This document shows, piece by piece, positions 35,185 to 43,420 of a stretch of 64,000 nucleotides of DNA. Under the pieces are notes generated by a model. That model ran no database searches. It was not told the origin of the DNA and saw only the letters and a program-made list of their open reading frames with translations. The position numbers were made by a program, and so were the translations under genes. The stretch is from Paenalcaligenes suwonensis (GTDB lineage Bacteria > Pseudomonadota > Gammaproteobacteria > Burkholderiales > Burkholderiaceae_B), in assembly GCF_011290505.1 (NCBI RefSeq), contig NZ_JAANPV010000007.1:124001-188000 (forward strand), in the 5' to 3' direction. The number at the start of each line of letters is the position of its first letter. Positions within the stretch are counted from its first letter, which is position 1.

Positions 35185-36360
35185 TTAGGCGTGGCGGCGA
35201 CGCATGATGTAATACGTTAGTCCGCCACCCACCATGCCCCAAAAGGCAGAACTAATTCCCCAAAGGCTAAGGCCTGACGCGGTAATTAAAAACGTCATCG
35301 CCGCGGCATCTCGCCGCTCTTCATCTTCCATCGCCAGCGTCATGCTGCTGGTAAAGGTACCCAACAACGCCAACCCGGCAATGCTCTTGATAAAGGCTTC
35401 TGGCAACGCGCTAAAGAGCACGCCAATAGAGGCACCAAACAAGCCTGCTAATAAATAGAACACCCCCGCACAAGCGGCTGCCATATAACGACGTGACTGG
35501 TCTGCATGGGCTTCAGGTCCCAAACAAAAGGCGGCTGAAATAGCAGCAATACACACCGTAAAGCCACCTAATGGTGACAGCACCAAAGACATCAGCGCGG
35601 TAATGGTAATCAGAGGGGAAATACGCGGCGTGTAGCCAAAGGCTTGTAAGGTCGCAATACCTGGTGCATTTTGTGAGCCCATACTCACAATAAAGAAAGG
35701 AATGCCTACCCCCAACAACGAGGCCCATTCAAAGGTTGGCGTCACCCAGCTAGGCCAGCTAATCACAGCATGCTGGCTAAAATCCATGCCCTGCATTTTG
35801 CCCGCTGCTAACGCTACCCCCACGACTAAGGTCAACACAATGGCGTAACGTGGAGCTAAACGTCGGGCCACCAAAAACACCAAACACATCACTCCGCTAA
35901 TCAGCAAATCCAGCTCAAACGCTAAAAAAGCTTCCAAACAAAAGCGCAGCAAAATCCCCGCTAACATCGCTGCAGCAAGCGATTGCGGAATACGCTGCAT
36001 GATGCGCGCAAAAATCCCGGTGGCACCACATAACAGCATTAAGCCTGATGCAAAGATAAAAACGCCCACCACTTCGCTTAAGGGCACACCCACCGCACTG
36101 GTTGCCAATACCGCCATACCAGGCGTAGACCACGCCGTTAGAATAGGGATACGGTAGTACAGCGATAAGCCTAGCGAGCTTACCCCCATCGCCAACCCCA
36201 ACATGGTCAGCCAGCCCCCTATTTCAGACGCAGGAACACTGGCCGCATTTAACGCCTGCACCACAATAGCAATAGACCCGGTATAGCCCACTAATACCGA
36301 TACCAATCCTGCTACCACAGCAGAGAACGACAGATGACGCAAAGAAAGAGGTGGACGCAT
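35185..36360 (-). CDS. benE: Benzoate/H+ symporter family transporter BenE
   Basis: The protein of about 391 residues has 11-12 TM segments and BenE family blocks: SAVVAGLVSVLVGYTGSIAIVVQA near the N-terminus, then LTAWSTPGMAVLATSAVGV, IVSMGSQNAPGIATLQAFGY and SPLGGFTVCIAAISAAFCLGPEAHAD. The ATG at 36360 is preferred over an upstream in-frame start at 36390, which would overlap the operator. BenE proteins import benzoate or related aromatic acids; no benzoate pathway gene is nearby, so the substrate is open. It is divergent from an XRE-cupin regulator. Confidence 0.88.
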   Translation of the reverse strand: MRPPLSLRHLSFSAVVAGLVSVLVGYTGSIAIVVQALNAASVPASEIGGWLTMLGLAMGVSSLGLSLYYRIPILTAWSTPGMAVLATSAVGVPLSEVVGVFIFASGLMLLCGATGIFARIMQRIPQSLAAAMLAGILLRFCLEAFLAFELDLLISGVMCLVFLVARRLAPRYAIVLTLVVGVALAAGKMQGMDFSQHAVISWPSWVTPTFEWASLLGVGIPFFIVSMGSQNAPGIATLQAFGYTPRISPLITITALMSLVLSPLGGFTVCIAAISAAFCLGPEAHADQSRRYMAAACAGVFYLLAGLFGASIGVLFSALPEAFIKSIAGLALLGTFTSSMTLAMEDEERRDAAAMTFLITASGLSLWGISSAFWGMVGGGLTYYIMRRRHA

Positions 36361-36376
36361 GCTTAACCTTAATTGG

Positions 36377-36424
36377 ACGTTATAACGCACGAATCAAAGT
36401 ATATAACACTGTGCGTTATAACGT
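36377..36424. promoter_or_regulatory. Paired inverted operators between benE and its regulator gene
   Basis: ACGTTATAACGCAC (36377-36390) and its exact reverse complement GTGCGTTATAACGT (36411-36424) flank a 20-base centre. Each half also contains the palindrome CGTTATAACG. They sit between the divergent benE and XRE-cupin genes and are the obvious binding sites for that regulator. Confidence 0.75.
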
Positions 36425-36464
36425 ACAATGCTGTGTAGTCCCCACTACACAAGGAGCTGTAGTC

Positions 36465-37040
36465 ATGCAAAACATGGCGCATCATTTAGCTCAAACCTTG
36501 AAATCACTACGACAAGATAGACAATGGAGCTTAAGCCAAGCCGCCGAATTCACCGGCGTCAGCAAAGCGATGCTGGGTCAAATTGAACGTGGTGAGTCCA
36601 GCCCTACCGTCGCCACATTGTGGAAAATCGCCACGGGCTTTAATGTGCCCTTTTCTACCTTTTTAGAGGCTGAACAATCACGCCAACCGCTGCTGTTGCA
36701 CCGACAAGGCGCCTTGCCCGTTTACGATCAGGCCAATGCGGATATGCGGGTCACCCCGTTGTTTCCCTTTGATCCACAGTTGGGTTTTGATATTTTCCGA
36801 ATCGAACTGGCTGCCGGTGCGTATAGCGAATCGTCTGCTCACGAGGCTGGCGTGGTCGAGCATGTCATCGTGCTAGAAGGCGAATTAGAGCTTTATGCCG
36901 AAGGCGTATGGCATAGTCTAAAAACTGGCGAAGCCGTGCGTTTTCAAGCCGATCAACCTCACTCTTACCGTAACAGCAGTCGCAGCGCAGTGGTGTTGCA
37001 CGACCTTATACATTACCCACTGCGCCAACCTGCTTGTTAA
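36465..37040 (+). CDS. XRE family regulator with C-terminal cupin domain
   Basis: The 191-residue protein has an N-terminal helix-turn-helix (LRQDRQWSLSQAAEFTGVSKAMLGQIERGESSPTVATLWKIA, about residues 14-55) and a cupin_2 domain (VVEHVIVLEGELELYAEGVWHSLKTGEAVRFQADQPHSYRN, about 128-168). AAGGAG eight bases before 36465 fixes the start. This architecture senses small metabolites and controls neighbouring transport genes, here most likely the divergent benE through the paired inverted repeats. Confidence 0.9.
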   Translation: MQNMAHHLAQTLKSLRQDRQWSLSQAAEFTGVSKAMLGQIERGESSPTVATLWKIATGFNVPFSTFLEAEQSRQPLLLHRQGALPVYDQANADMRVTPLFPFDPQLGFDIFRIELAAGAYSESSAHEAGVVEHVIVLEGELELYAEGVWHSLKTGEAVRFQADQPHSYRNSSRSAVVLHDLIHYPLRQPAC

Positions 37041-37044
37041 GGGC

Positions 37045-37857
37045 TTAGGCTAGTTTTTGCGAACATGTAGCCATAAAAGTAGGCAAGAAACGGTCTACGA
37101 GGAACCTAGGATTAGGCTGCTTATCTTCGTAAAAACCCGTTAACACCAAGCCCGCCTGTAACTGCCCGCCTATTTGATCACTCAAGCTATGACCAAAGAC
37201 CAAAGGACTACCTTGCTCCACTTTTTGCTGTAGGCTGGCGGCATCTAAATCGCTAACATCCGCATACGGCACACTGTATAGCGGGCGAATTAACCCTTCT
37301 TGCATCAGCGTGGGGTCTCTATCCCCAATAAATACTACAGGGTTATAAAAACTGGAGAGCAATTTGCCGCCTGGTTTGAGTACGCGGTAGCACTCTTTCC
37401 ATACTGGTAACACGCTGGGTACGTACAGATTAGAGATAGGATGCACAATCACATCGAAGCTGTTATCAGCAAACGCCGACAAATCGGCCATATCGCTGCG
37501 AACCAGATTGAGCGTGAGATTATCGCGCTTGGCCACTAACCTATCTTGCTCTAACTGCCCTTCAGAAATATCAACTACCGTCACCTCTGCGCCTGCGGCC
37601 GCTAACACAGGAGCCTGCTGCCCACCACCCGATGCCAAGCACAGAATTTTTAGCCCAACCACCGACGCTGGCAACCAACCGGCTGGCATCGCTTGCGGGG
37701 TGATATACACCTGCCATTGCCCTTGTTTAGCTTGTTCAATGACCTCGGACGATACCGGCTGCGACCACGGACATTGCTGCTCTACCAACTTATTCCATGC
37801 ATCACGATTATGTTCACCCAGCTCATGCTGACCCATGAATTTATTATTATCAGTCAT
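37045..37857 (-). CDS. Class I SAM-dependent methyltransferase
   Basis: The 270-residue protein has a Rossmann methyltransferase core: motif I LKILCLASGGGQQAPVLAAAGAEVTVVDIS (about residues 69-98), RSDMADLSAFADNSFDVIVHPIS, and the post-motif ECYRVLKPGGKLL. It resembles UbiE/COQ5-type methyltransferases of unknown substrate. Convergent with the XRE-cupin gene (4 bases between stops). Confidence 0.85.
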   Translation of the reverse strand: MTDNNKFMGQHELGEHNRDAWNKLVEQQCPWSQPVSSEVIEQAKQGQWQVYITPQAMPAGWLPASVVGLKILCLASGGGQQAPVLAAAGAEVTVVDISEGQLEQDRLVAKRDNLTLNLVRSDMADLSAFADNSFDVIVHPISNLYVPSVLPVWKECYRVLKPGGKLLSSFYNPVVFIGDRDPTLMQEGLIRPLYSVPYADVSDLDAASLQQKVEQGSPLVFGHSLSDQIGGQLQAGLVLTGFYEDKQPNPRFLVDRFLPTFMATCSQKLA

Positions 37858-38004
37858 CTATTTTTTATCCTTACAACACAGGGTTACAGGCATACGCAAA
37901 CATCTTTGCGATTTCCCCCATCATACGCTTACAACTTTGTAATCTATATCCCGCCATTTTCTCAGTATAGTTTTCACGGCTATGTCCACATAGCAAGAAA
38001 CGGA

Positions 38005-38018
38005 GTGTGCGCGCACAC
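38005..38018. promoter_or_regulatory. Perfect 14-bp palindrome upstream of the AlkB-like gene
   Basis: GTGTGCGCGCACAC is a perfect palindrome in the 229-base divergent region between the methyltransferase (start 37857) and AlkB-like (start 38087) genes. It may be a regulator site; no candidate regulator is next to it. Nothing else was recognised in the region. Confidence 0.4.
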
Positions 38019-38086
38019 CCGCATACGCTATAAGCTATTGGTACACTACCTAACCAGCCACTGCACTGCCTAAAGCCTAAGCACCC

Positions 38087-38707
38087 GTGAACCTAGACCT
38101 TTTTGATACACCCTTACAAAGCACCAACCTGCTGCCCTATGACGGTGAGGTGCACTATCACGGCGTGGTGCTAACTACCGCGCAGGCAGACACGTATTTC
38201 CAAACTCTGTTTGACACCATCGCCTGGAAGCAAGATGAGGCTGTGATCATGGGCAAAACGCTACTCACCAAGCGTAAAGTCGCTTGGTACGCCGATGAGC
38301 CTTTCCAATACACCTATTCTAAAAAAACCAAAACAGCGTTGCCTTGGCTACCTGTACTGCAAGAACTTAAACACATTGCACAAACACACAGTGGAGTAAG
38401 CTATAACGCGTGCTTACTAAACCTGTATCACACTGGCGAAGAAGGTATGGCTTGGCACAGCGACGCTGAACGCGATCTGAAGAAAAATGGAGCAATTGCT
38501 TCGTTAAGCTTGGGGGCACAGCGTAAGTTCAGCTTTAAACATAAACGCACCGCAGAAACCCAGTCTGTGCTGTTAGAGCATGGCAGTTTGTTGGTGATGA
38601 AAGGCACCACGCAAAGCCACTGGCTACACCGCTTACCCCCTACTCGCACCGTGGCCTTGCCGCGTATTAGCTTAACGTTCAGAACCATTCAACCCGCATT
38701 AGGCTAA
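38087..38707 (+). CDS. alkB: AlkB-like 2-oxoglutarate/Fe(II)-dependent dioxygenase
   Basis: The 206-residue protein has the double-stranded beta-helix of the ALKBH2/3-like DNA/RNA repair dioxygenases: iron ligands HxD in GMAWHSDAERDL and the distal His plus 2-oxoglutarate Arg in SHWLHRLPPTRTVALPRISLTFR. KRKVAWYADEPFQYTYS is the substrate-side loop typical of this group. It reverses alkylation damage (1-meA, 3-meC). First codon is GTG, with a weak ribosome-binding site. The 3' end overlaps the convergent MFS gene by nine bases. Confidence 0.88.
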   Translation: MNLDLFDTPLQSTNLLPYDGEVHYHGVVLTTAQADTYFQTLFDTIAWKQDEAVIMGKTLLTKRKVAWYADEPFQYTYSKKTKTALPWLPVLQELKHIAQTHSGVSYNACLLNLYHTGEEGMAWHSDAERDLKKNGAIASLSLGAQRKFSFKHKRTAETQSVLLEHGSLLVMKGTTQSHWLHRLPPTRTVALPRISLTFRTIQPALG

Positions 38708-39883
38708 GGCGCGCCTAAATGCATACTGCCCAACCACACTAGCTACCAGTAACGTTAACGCTGCTAATAATGCGTGGTCAGCCCCTAAACCACTGATCAC
38801 CGTACACACCGCACCAATCATCATCTGCCCAAAGCCATACAAACCGGATGCCGCCCCCGATAGCTCGGGTTGTACACTAATCACTTGGGTCGCAGCCGCT
38901 GGGCTGGTTAAGCCGGCCGCAATAGAAAACACAATCGCTGGCCCTATAAAGATGCCTACAGAAAGTTCCATACTTAGGCAGGCCACGAACATACATGCCG
39001 CGCTCACAATGCTCAAGGCATTCGCCCCTAACAACACCTGACGTAACGGCAGCCTACGCAGCAAAAAGCGGGCGAGTAAATTGCCTAACGCCATCGCCCC
39101 AATCACTAGCGACAAGTACAGCCCCACCTCAGAGGCTGGTCTGTGCAACTGCTCCATAAATACAAAAGGTGCAGCCGCCACCACCGCGTAAATAGAGGTA
39201 GTCGCTAATCCACCACCAACGGCATAGCCCAAAAACACGGGTGAACGTAGTAGGCTTATGTAGTCGCGTACCACCGATCTAGCCCGTACCGATGGTTGCC
39301 GGGTTTCGGGTAGCAAGAAAATGGTATATGCCATATTCGCAATGCCCAGCAAACACAAAAAGATGAATACCGAGCGCCACCCTAAATGGTGCACCAACAC
39401 ACCGCCTAACAGCGGTGCCAAGCCTGGCCCTATGACCACCATGACATTCATCAGCGCTAAACGGCTGGCCACATCTTGAGCGACGCGGGTGGTATCACGC
39501 ACAATCACCCGTCCCAACACCATCCCCGCACAACCACCAAACGCCGCCATCAAGCGTAATGCAATGAGGTTATGTACGCCGTCCACAAATAACGCGGCAA
39601 AACTGGCGATGATATACAGTAGCAGCCCCGCCAATAAGGGCTTGCGTCTGCCGTAGCGATCCGACAAAGGACCATAAATTAACTGCCCTACCGCCAGCCC
39701 CACAATGTAAAAGCTGATGGTCATCTGCATTTGTGCAGGCGTAGCCGCTAAGCTAGCACCGGCGTCAGGTAATGCCGGCACAAAAATATGCATGGCTAAC
39801 GTGCCACTAAACGTCAACATGGCCAGCCCCCACAAGGGCGGCATCTGAGTATCAGGAATCAACCACTGTTTAAGCGAACGCAT
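38699..39883 (-). CDS. MFS drug-resistance transporter, Bcr/CflA family
   Basis: The 394-residue inner-membrane protein has 12 TM segments. It has the Bcr/CflA opening (MLTFSGTLAMHIFVPALPD), the loop motif GQLIYGPLSDRYGRRKPLL (about residues 65-83) and motif C-like GPGLAPLLGGVL. Such drug:H+ antiporters export antibiotics or metabolites. AAGGA lies eight bases before the ATG. A MarR gene ends 17 bases upstream, so the pair is a regulator-efflux operon. Confidence 0.88.
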   Translation of the reverse strand: MRSLKQWLIPDTQMPPLWGLAMLTFSGTLAMHIFVPALPDAGASLAATPAQMQMTISFYIVGLAVGQLIYGPLSDRYGRRKPLLAGLLLYIIASFAALFVDGVHNLIALRLMAAFGGCAGMVLGRVIVRDTTRVAQDVASRLALMNVMVVIGPGLAPLLGGVLVHHLGWRSVFIFLCLLGIANMAYTIFLLPETRQPSVRARSVVRDYISLLRSPVFLGYAVGGGLATTSIYAVVAAAPFVFMEQLHRPASEVGLYLSLVIGAMALGNLLARFLLRRLPLRQVLLGANALSIVSAACMFVACLSMELSVGIFIGPAIVFSIAAGLTSPAAATQVISVQPELSGAASGLYGFGQMMIGAVCTVISGLGADHALLAALTLLVASVVGQYAFRRALA

Positions 39884-39899
39884 GACGATAGTCCTTTGC

Positions 39900-40334
39900 T
39901 TAACGTGGTTGCCCTAGTAACTGCAAAATCTGCTGCAAACCTGATTGCGTGCTAGACAACAAATCGTCTGGAATCGCATCAAACACTTGCTGCAATACAT
40001 GCTGTGACGCCTGTTTGACCTGTAAGGCCACCTCGGTACCCGCTGACGTTAACTGTAAGCGCTTAATACGCCTATCTTGCGCATCTTCTTGTCGGGTGAC
40101 ATACCCCGCTTTTTGTAAGACATCCAGTAAGCGTACAACGGACGAACGGTCTAAGCCCATCAGCTCAGCCAGATCGTTTTGCGACAATGGTTCTGTTGCT
40201 CTAAACAAATAAATCAATGGTCGCCACGTGCCTTCGGTCAACCCAAACTCAGACAAACTTTCGTTCATCGCTTTGCGCCACACTCGGCTCACTTGCCCTA
40301 ATAGTGAACCAAAGGCTTCATATTCTTGGATCAT
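39900..40334 (-). CDS. MarR family transcriptional regulator
   Basis: The protein of about 144 residues has the MarR winged helix (LSQNDLAELMGLDRSSVVRLLDVLQKAGYVTRQEDAQDRRIKRLQLT, about residues 53-99), including the D-x-R wing. The start at 40334 is chosen because the longer frame begins with TTG and has no ribosome-binding site. It precedes the Bcr/CflA efflux gene and probably represses it, relieved by the exported compound. Confidence 0.87.
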   Translation of the reverse strand: MIQEYEAFGSLLGQVSRVWRKAMNESLSEFGLTEGTWRPLIYLFRATEPLSQNDLAELMGLDRSSVVRLLDVLQKAGYVTRQEDAQDRRIKRLQLTSAGTEVALQVKQASQHVLQQVFDAIPDDLLSSTQSGLQQILQLLGQPR

Positions 40335-40401
40335 ACTCACGGTGCATACCAACTGTTGTTACACAAACAGTTTATATTACAACAAATAAAATTGTAGAAT
40401 G

Positions 40402-40432
40402 CAACGTAGATAACCTATATCCACGTTGCACG
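40402..40432 (-). terminator. Hairpin upstream of marR and downstream of a secreted-protein gene
   Basis: TGCAACGTAGATA and TATCCACGTTGCA pair over 13 positions with one mismatch around a 5-nt loop. On the minus strand it lies after the stop of the secreted-protein gene (40468) and is followed by an A/T-rich tract (TTCTACAATTTTATTTG). It may end that transcript or serve as an operator for marR. Confidence 0.45.
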
Positions 40433-40467
40433 CTTATCGATCCGAAACACGATATAGATGGCTGTAT

Positions 40468-41124
40468 TTACTTGCTTGCCTGCTCTTTGAGCCAGCTATC
40501 ATGCAACCATTTTTCCGTTTGGCGATGCCCCGGAAACGTGATCCACACAATGTCCCGCTCAAATATCATCGGTTTTTCATCACTACCGACGATGACCCAA
40601 AACCACAGTCCATCAGCTAAATTGCGAGCCTTGACTTTCATGCCGGTCAGCGCAACGGTCTCGTAACGGCCATCACGTTGCACACGAATCGGTTCATCGT
40701 GTGTATCTATCCAACTGATTTCCATTCGTGGTAGTAAGTCTGGCGCGATTTCCTGTAGGAACTCACGGGCAATCTGTTCACTGCGTTCGCGCGAGGGTAA
40801 CGGTTTACCTACTAAATCAGCAGTGATATTGGCAAAACCCTTAAGCGTTCCGTCTGCCGCAACTATGGTGCTGAAGTGCTCCCCTTCCAGACCAGCATTG
40901 CGTTCGTCACGACGTTCATAGCGAGTCAGGATCGCGGCTACTCCATCGACTTTCACGTTACTCTGGCTGATTTCCATATGCGTTTCAGGAACGAACTGAA
41001 AAACGTCTTGTTGTACGGTCATAGTGAGATTCTCCTGGATAAACCCTGTTGATTGGGCGGATGACGCTGCACCTACGCCAAACAGAAAGGCGATAGACAG
41101 AGCGGTTGAAGATAAACGAAGCAT
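40468..41124 (-). CDS. Secreted protein of unknown function
   Basis: The 218-residue product has a signal peptide (MLRLSSTALSIAFLFGVGAASSAQS, cleavage near residue 23) and no later TM, so it is predicted periplasmic. The mature part contains SERSEQIAREFLQEIAPDLLP and ETVALTGMKVKARNLADGLWFWVIVGSD; no catalytic motif was recognised. It follows the MFS gene by 24 bases and is probably in the same MerR-controlled operon. Confidence 0.7.
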   Translation of the reverse strand: MLRLSSTALSIAFLFGVGAASSAQSTGFIQENLTMTVQQDVFQFVPETHMEISQSNVKVDGVAAILTRYERRDERNAGLEGEHFSTIVAADGTLKGFANITADLVGKPLPSRERSEQIAREFLQEIAPDLLPRMEISWIDTHDEPIRVQRDGRYETVALTGMKVKARNLADGLWFWVIVGSDEKPMIFERDIVWITFPGHRQTEKWLHDSWLKEQASK

Positions 41125-41148
41125 GGTTAGACTCCTTTATGTACGCAG

Positions 41149-42294
41149 TTAGCAACGAGAGCGTGCTATTGGCAGACCGTTCACGATGAAAGCAGCGCAT
41201 GTCAGCGCAGCACTAGGAACAAGCAACAAGGCCAACCAACCATGCAGCGCTAAGACGTGCGCAATCGGGGGCGCCACACTGGCCCCCATAAACAGCGCAA
41301 AGGTGTAAAGCGACATAGCACGCGCTCGAATAGTGGGTATCGCTCTAACAGCCAGGGTGCCTATTAATCCGGGGACGGCAAGTGCAATTCCCGCCGATAA
41401 CAAAACACTGGCAACAAGCAATAGCCAGAAATTCCCCGATAGCCCGACCAGAAGCCCCGCAGCAGCAATACCAAAACCTATGCGTGCCGTTGCCACCGGG
41501 CCTACCCTACGTATCAATTCAGCAGCAGCAATGCTAAGCAGCAACGGCGGCAAACCCACTAGGCGCAATGTCTGCATATCAGTAATGGACAGCCCCATGT
41601 TCTGTGCTCCGGTATGAAAGATGACAAATGCGAAGAGCACTGTGGTGGCAGCTAGCCACACTCCCATTAACTCGGGCTGTAGCCAAGAATGGCTGGCTTC
41701 CTGCGGCGGCATCGCTGTATGTCCAGACACTGGGGTGCCTAGTGTCTGCGGTAATGTCCATGCCAGTCCTGTAGCCAGCAACACATACGCAATAGCCACA
41801 CCCACCATCATGGACGGTAAGCCCAAGTCAGAAAATTGCGCTGCCATGAACTGCGTCACTGGTGCCGCCGCTAGGAAAGCAAAACTCAGCAACGAAATAC
41901 CCAGCGGCCGCCGTGCAGGCGTAAAAACTTCCGTCACAAATGCCAAGGCGGCGGGGGCAAATGTGGCCGCCAACAATCCTTGCAACACTCTGGCGCCCAG
42001 TAGCATGGGGAAGCTGATTGAACAGGCAACTACCACGCTGCTCACCGCAGTGGCGAGCAAGCCTATCAGCAGAACGCGTCGGCGGCCGTGGCGATCTGAC
42101 AGACGTCCTAACAGTAGAAGCCCAACGGCATAGGCAAAACCAAAAACGCTGCCCACCCAGCTGGCTTGTCCCAGCGTGACCTGCCAGCGAACAGCTAATG
42201 CCTCTACCAAGGGAAGCGTCACATAGAGCTGACCGACGACCAAAAGAGCACCAACCATCAAAAGCAACAGTAGAACAATGGGGTTATGTTTCAT
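41149..42294 (-). CDS. Major facilitator superfamily transporter
   Basis: The protein of about 381 residues has 12 TM segments and the MFS motif in LLLLGRLSDRHGRRRVLLIGL (about residues 55-75). It opens LYVTLPLVEALAVRWQVTLGQA, like YnfM/arabinose-efflux-type carriers. The ATG at 42294 is chosen; an upstream in-frame TTG would lie within the operator. It is controlled by its own promoter behind the merR terminator, with an operator identical in form to the one before merR. Confidence 0.85.
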   Translation of the reverse strand: MKHNPIVLLLLLMVGALLVVGQLYVTLPLVEALAVRWQVTLGQASWVGSVFGFAYAVGLLLLGRLSDRHGRRRVLLIGLLATAVSSVVVACSISFPMLLGARVLQGLLAATFAPAALAFVTEVFTPARRPLGISLLSFAFLAAAPVTQFMAAQFSDLGLPSMMVGVAIAYVLLATGLAWTLPQTLGTPVSGHTAMPPQEASHSWLQPELMGVWLAATTVLFAFVIFHTGAQNMGLSITDMQTLRLVGLPPLLLSIAAAELIRRVGPVATARIGFGIAAAGLLVGLSGNFWLLLVASVLLSAGIALAVPGLIGTLAVRAIPTIRARAMSLYTFALFMGASVAPPIAHVLALHGWLALLLVPSAALTCAAFIVNGLPIARSRC

Positions 42295-42302
42295 TAAATA
42301 TA

Positions 42303-42324
42303 AACCTAACGTCAAGTGTAGATT
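42303..42324. promoter_or_regulatory. MerR-family operator copy 1 (MFS promoter)
   Basis: A 22-bp site, reading AACCTAACGT at its left end and AGTGTAGATT at its right, is conserved with the site at 42771-42792 in 18-19 of 22 positions. The ends AACCT / AGATT form a partial dyad. It lies just before the MFS start, where a MerR-type activator would act. Confidence 0.7.
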
Positions 42325-42330
42325 GTAGAT

Positions 42331-42358
42331 AAAAAAGAGACGACTAACAGTCGTCCCC
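42331..42358 (-). terminator. Intrinsic terminator of merR
   Basis: On the minus strand the perfect stem GACGACT-GTT-AGTCGTC is followed by TCTTTTTT, directly after the merR stop codon. It separates merR from the MFS operon, which therefore needs its own promoter. Confidence 0.85.
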
Positions 42359-42360
42359 TT

Positions 42361-42762
42361 TTAACGTTGCTTATACGCTTCTGCGAGCAACGTTTTTATT
42401 CTAGCGATGCCAGCTTCCAGATCGTGTTCGAAAGCATGCAAGTCACCCAACTTCGCACGTGTGCTCAGCAAATGGGCCTCTAGGATTTTCAGTACTTCCT
42501 CTTTACCTTTAATGCCACTTGGGTCCTCAAAGTACAGGTCTATCACCTCACCTATTTCATCCAAACTAAGACCCAAACTCTTTAAGGCAGCAATTTTCTC
42601 CAACCGCTGTACCGCTTGCTCGTCATAGTAGCGATAACCGACTCCTTCACGCTCAGCCGGACGCAATAGTCCTATACGCTCGTAATAGTGGATGGTACGG
42701 TGGCTAACGCCAGCACGCTGAGCGAGCTCACCAATCTGCAATAAGGCGAGGGAAGCTGTCAT
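42361..42762 (-). CDS. MerR family transcriptional regulator without metal-binding cysteines
   Basis: The 133-residue protein has the MerR helix-turn-helix (IGELAQRAGVSHRTIHYYERIGLL, about residues 10-33) and wing (YRYYDEQAVQRLEKIAALKSLGLSL), then a dimerisation helix. It has no Cys, so it is not a thiol-based metal sensor; a small organic ligand or drug is more likely. It lies upstream of an MFS transporter, and two matching 22-bp sites mark both promoters. Confidence 0.88.
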   Translation of the reverse strand: MTASLALLQIGELAQRAGVSHRTIHYYERIGLLRPAEREGVGYRYYDEQAVQRLEKIAALKSLGLSLDEIGEVIDLYFEDPSGIKGKEEVLKILEAHLLSTRAKLGDLHAFEHDLEAGIARIKTLLAEAYKQR

Positions 42763-42770
42763 CAAAGTTA

Positions 42771-42792
42771 AACCTTACGTTTAGTGTAGATT
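42771..42792. promoter_or_regulatory. MerR-family operator copy 2 (merR promoter)
   Basis: AACCTTACGT ... AGTGTAGATT over 22 bp, eight bases before the merR ATG, matching copy 1 in sequence, length and orientation relative to the downstream gene. This points to autoregulation. Confidence 0.7.
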
Positions 42793-42854
42793 GAAGTATA
42801 GGAGTAGGTGCTCGTACCGTCAAGCTCTGTTCAGTACAGGCATCATGGTGGGTA

Positions 42855-43319
42855 TTAGGGTGTGAACTTTTGTACCACCATCACACCGCCGAAAATCATC
42901 ATCACACCCAATACCCTGCCCAGATTCACTTCTTTCACAGGCAGCCCCATCAGGCCAAAGTGATCAATTAACATCGCCACTAATATTTGCCCAGCAATGG
43001 CACTGATCATAAAACCGGTCGCCCCCAATCTAGGGGTAATCAACAACGCCGCTGTAATAAAGATCACACCCGATAACCCACCAGTCCATACCCACCAAGG
43101 TGCTTGTAAAGCGTGCTCTAACTTAGGTAACGGGGCTCTAAACAAAAACAACAGCGGAATCACTGCTAATAAACTCACACTTAACGACGTCACTGTCGCC
43201 CATAAGGGATGCCCTAACATACGCCCCAGCATGGCATTACTGCCCGACTGAAACGGCACCACCGCGCCAGCAATTAACGCGGCTCCTAGTAACAAGACGT
43301 GGTAAAGAGATGCACTCAT
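42855..43319 (-). CDS. DMT family transporter, YdcZ/DUF606 type
   Basis: The 154-residue inner-membrane protein has five TM segments and the DUF606 blocks GAVVPFQSGSNAMLGRMLGHPLWATVTS and WVWTGGLSGVIFITAALLITPRLGA. These half-size DMT transporters act as dimers; substrates are mostly unknown. It is divergent from a LysR gene, which may control it. Confidence 0.85.
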   Translation of the reverse strand: MSASLYHVLLLGAALIAGAVVPFQSGSNAMLGRMLGHPLWATVTSLSVSLLAVIPLLFLFRAPLPKLEHALQAPWWVWTGGLSGVIFITAALLITPRLGATGFMISAIAGQILVAMLIDHFGLMGLPVKEVNLGRVLGVMMIFGGVMVVQKFTP

Positions 43320-43420
43320 GTTGTTCTAAGCCCTTACACAATTCCTAAGTAATGAACACAGTCTACGTTATATATAATATGAATTGAAATTCCAAATATT
43401 ACACATCTATTATTCTTTAT

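Noticed and set aside
36351-36464. Longer start for the XRE-cupin regulator
   Set aside because: It would run through the paired operators and has no ribosome-binding site, whereas AAGGAG fits the ATG at 36465.
42361-42762. The MerR gene as the CueR regulator of copA and copZ
   Set aside because: The protein has no cysteine, so it lacks the copper ligands of CueR, and its own promoter motif differs from those of copA and copZ.
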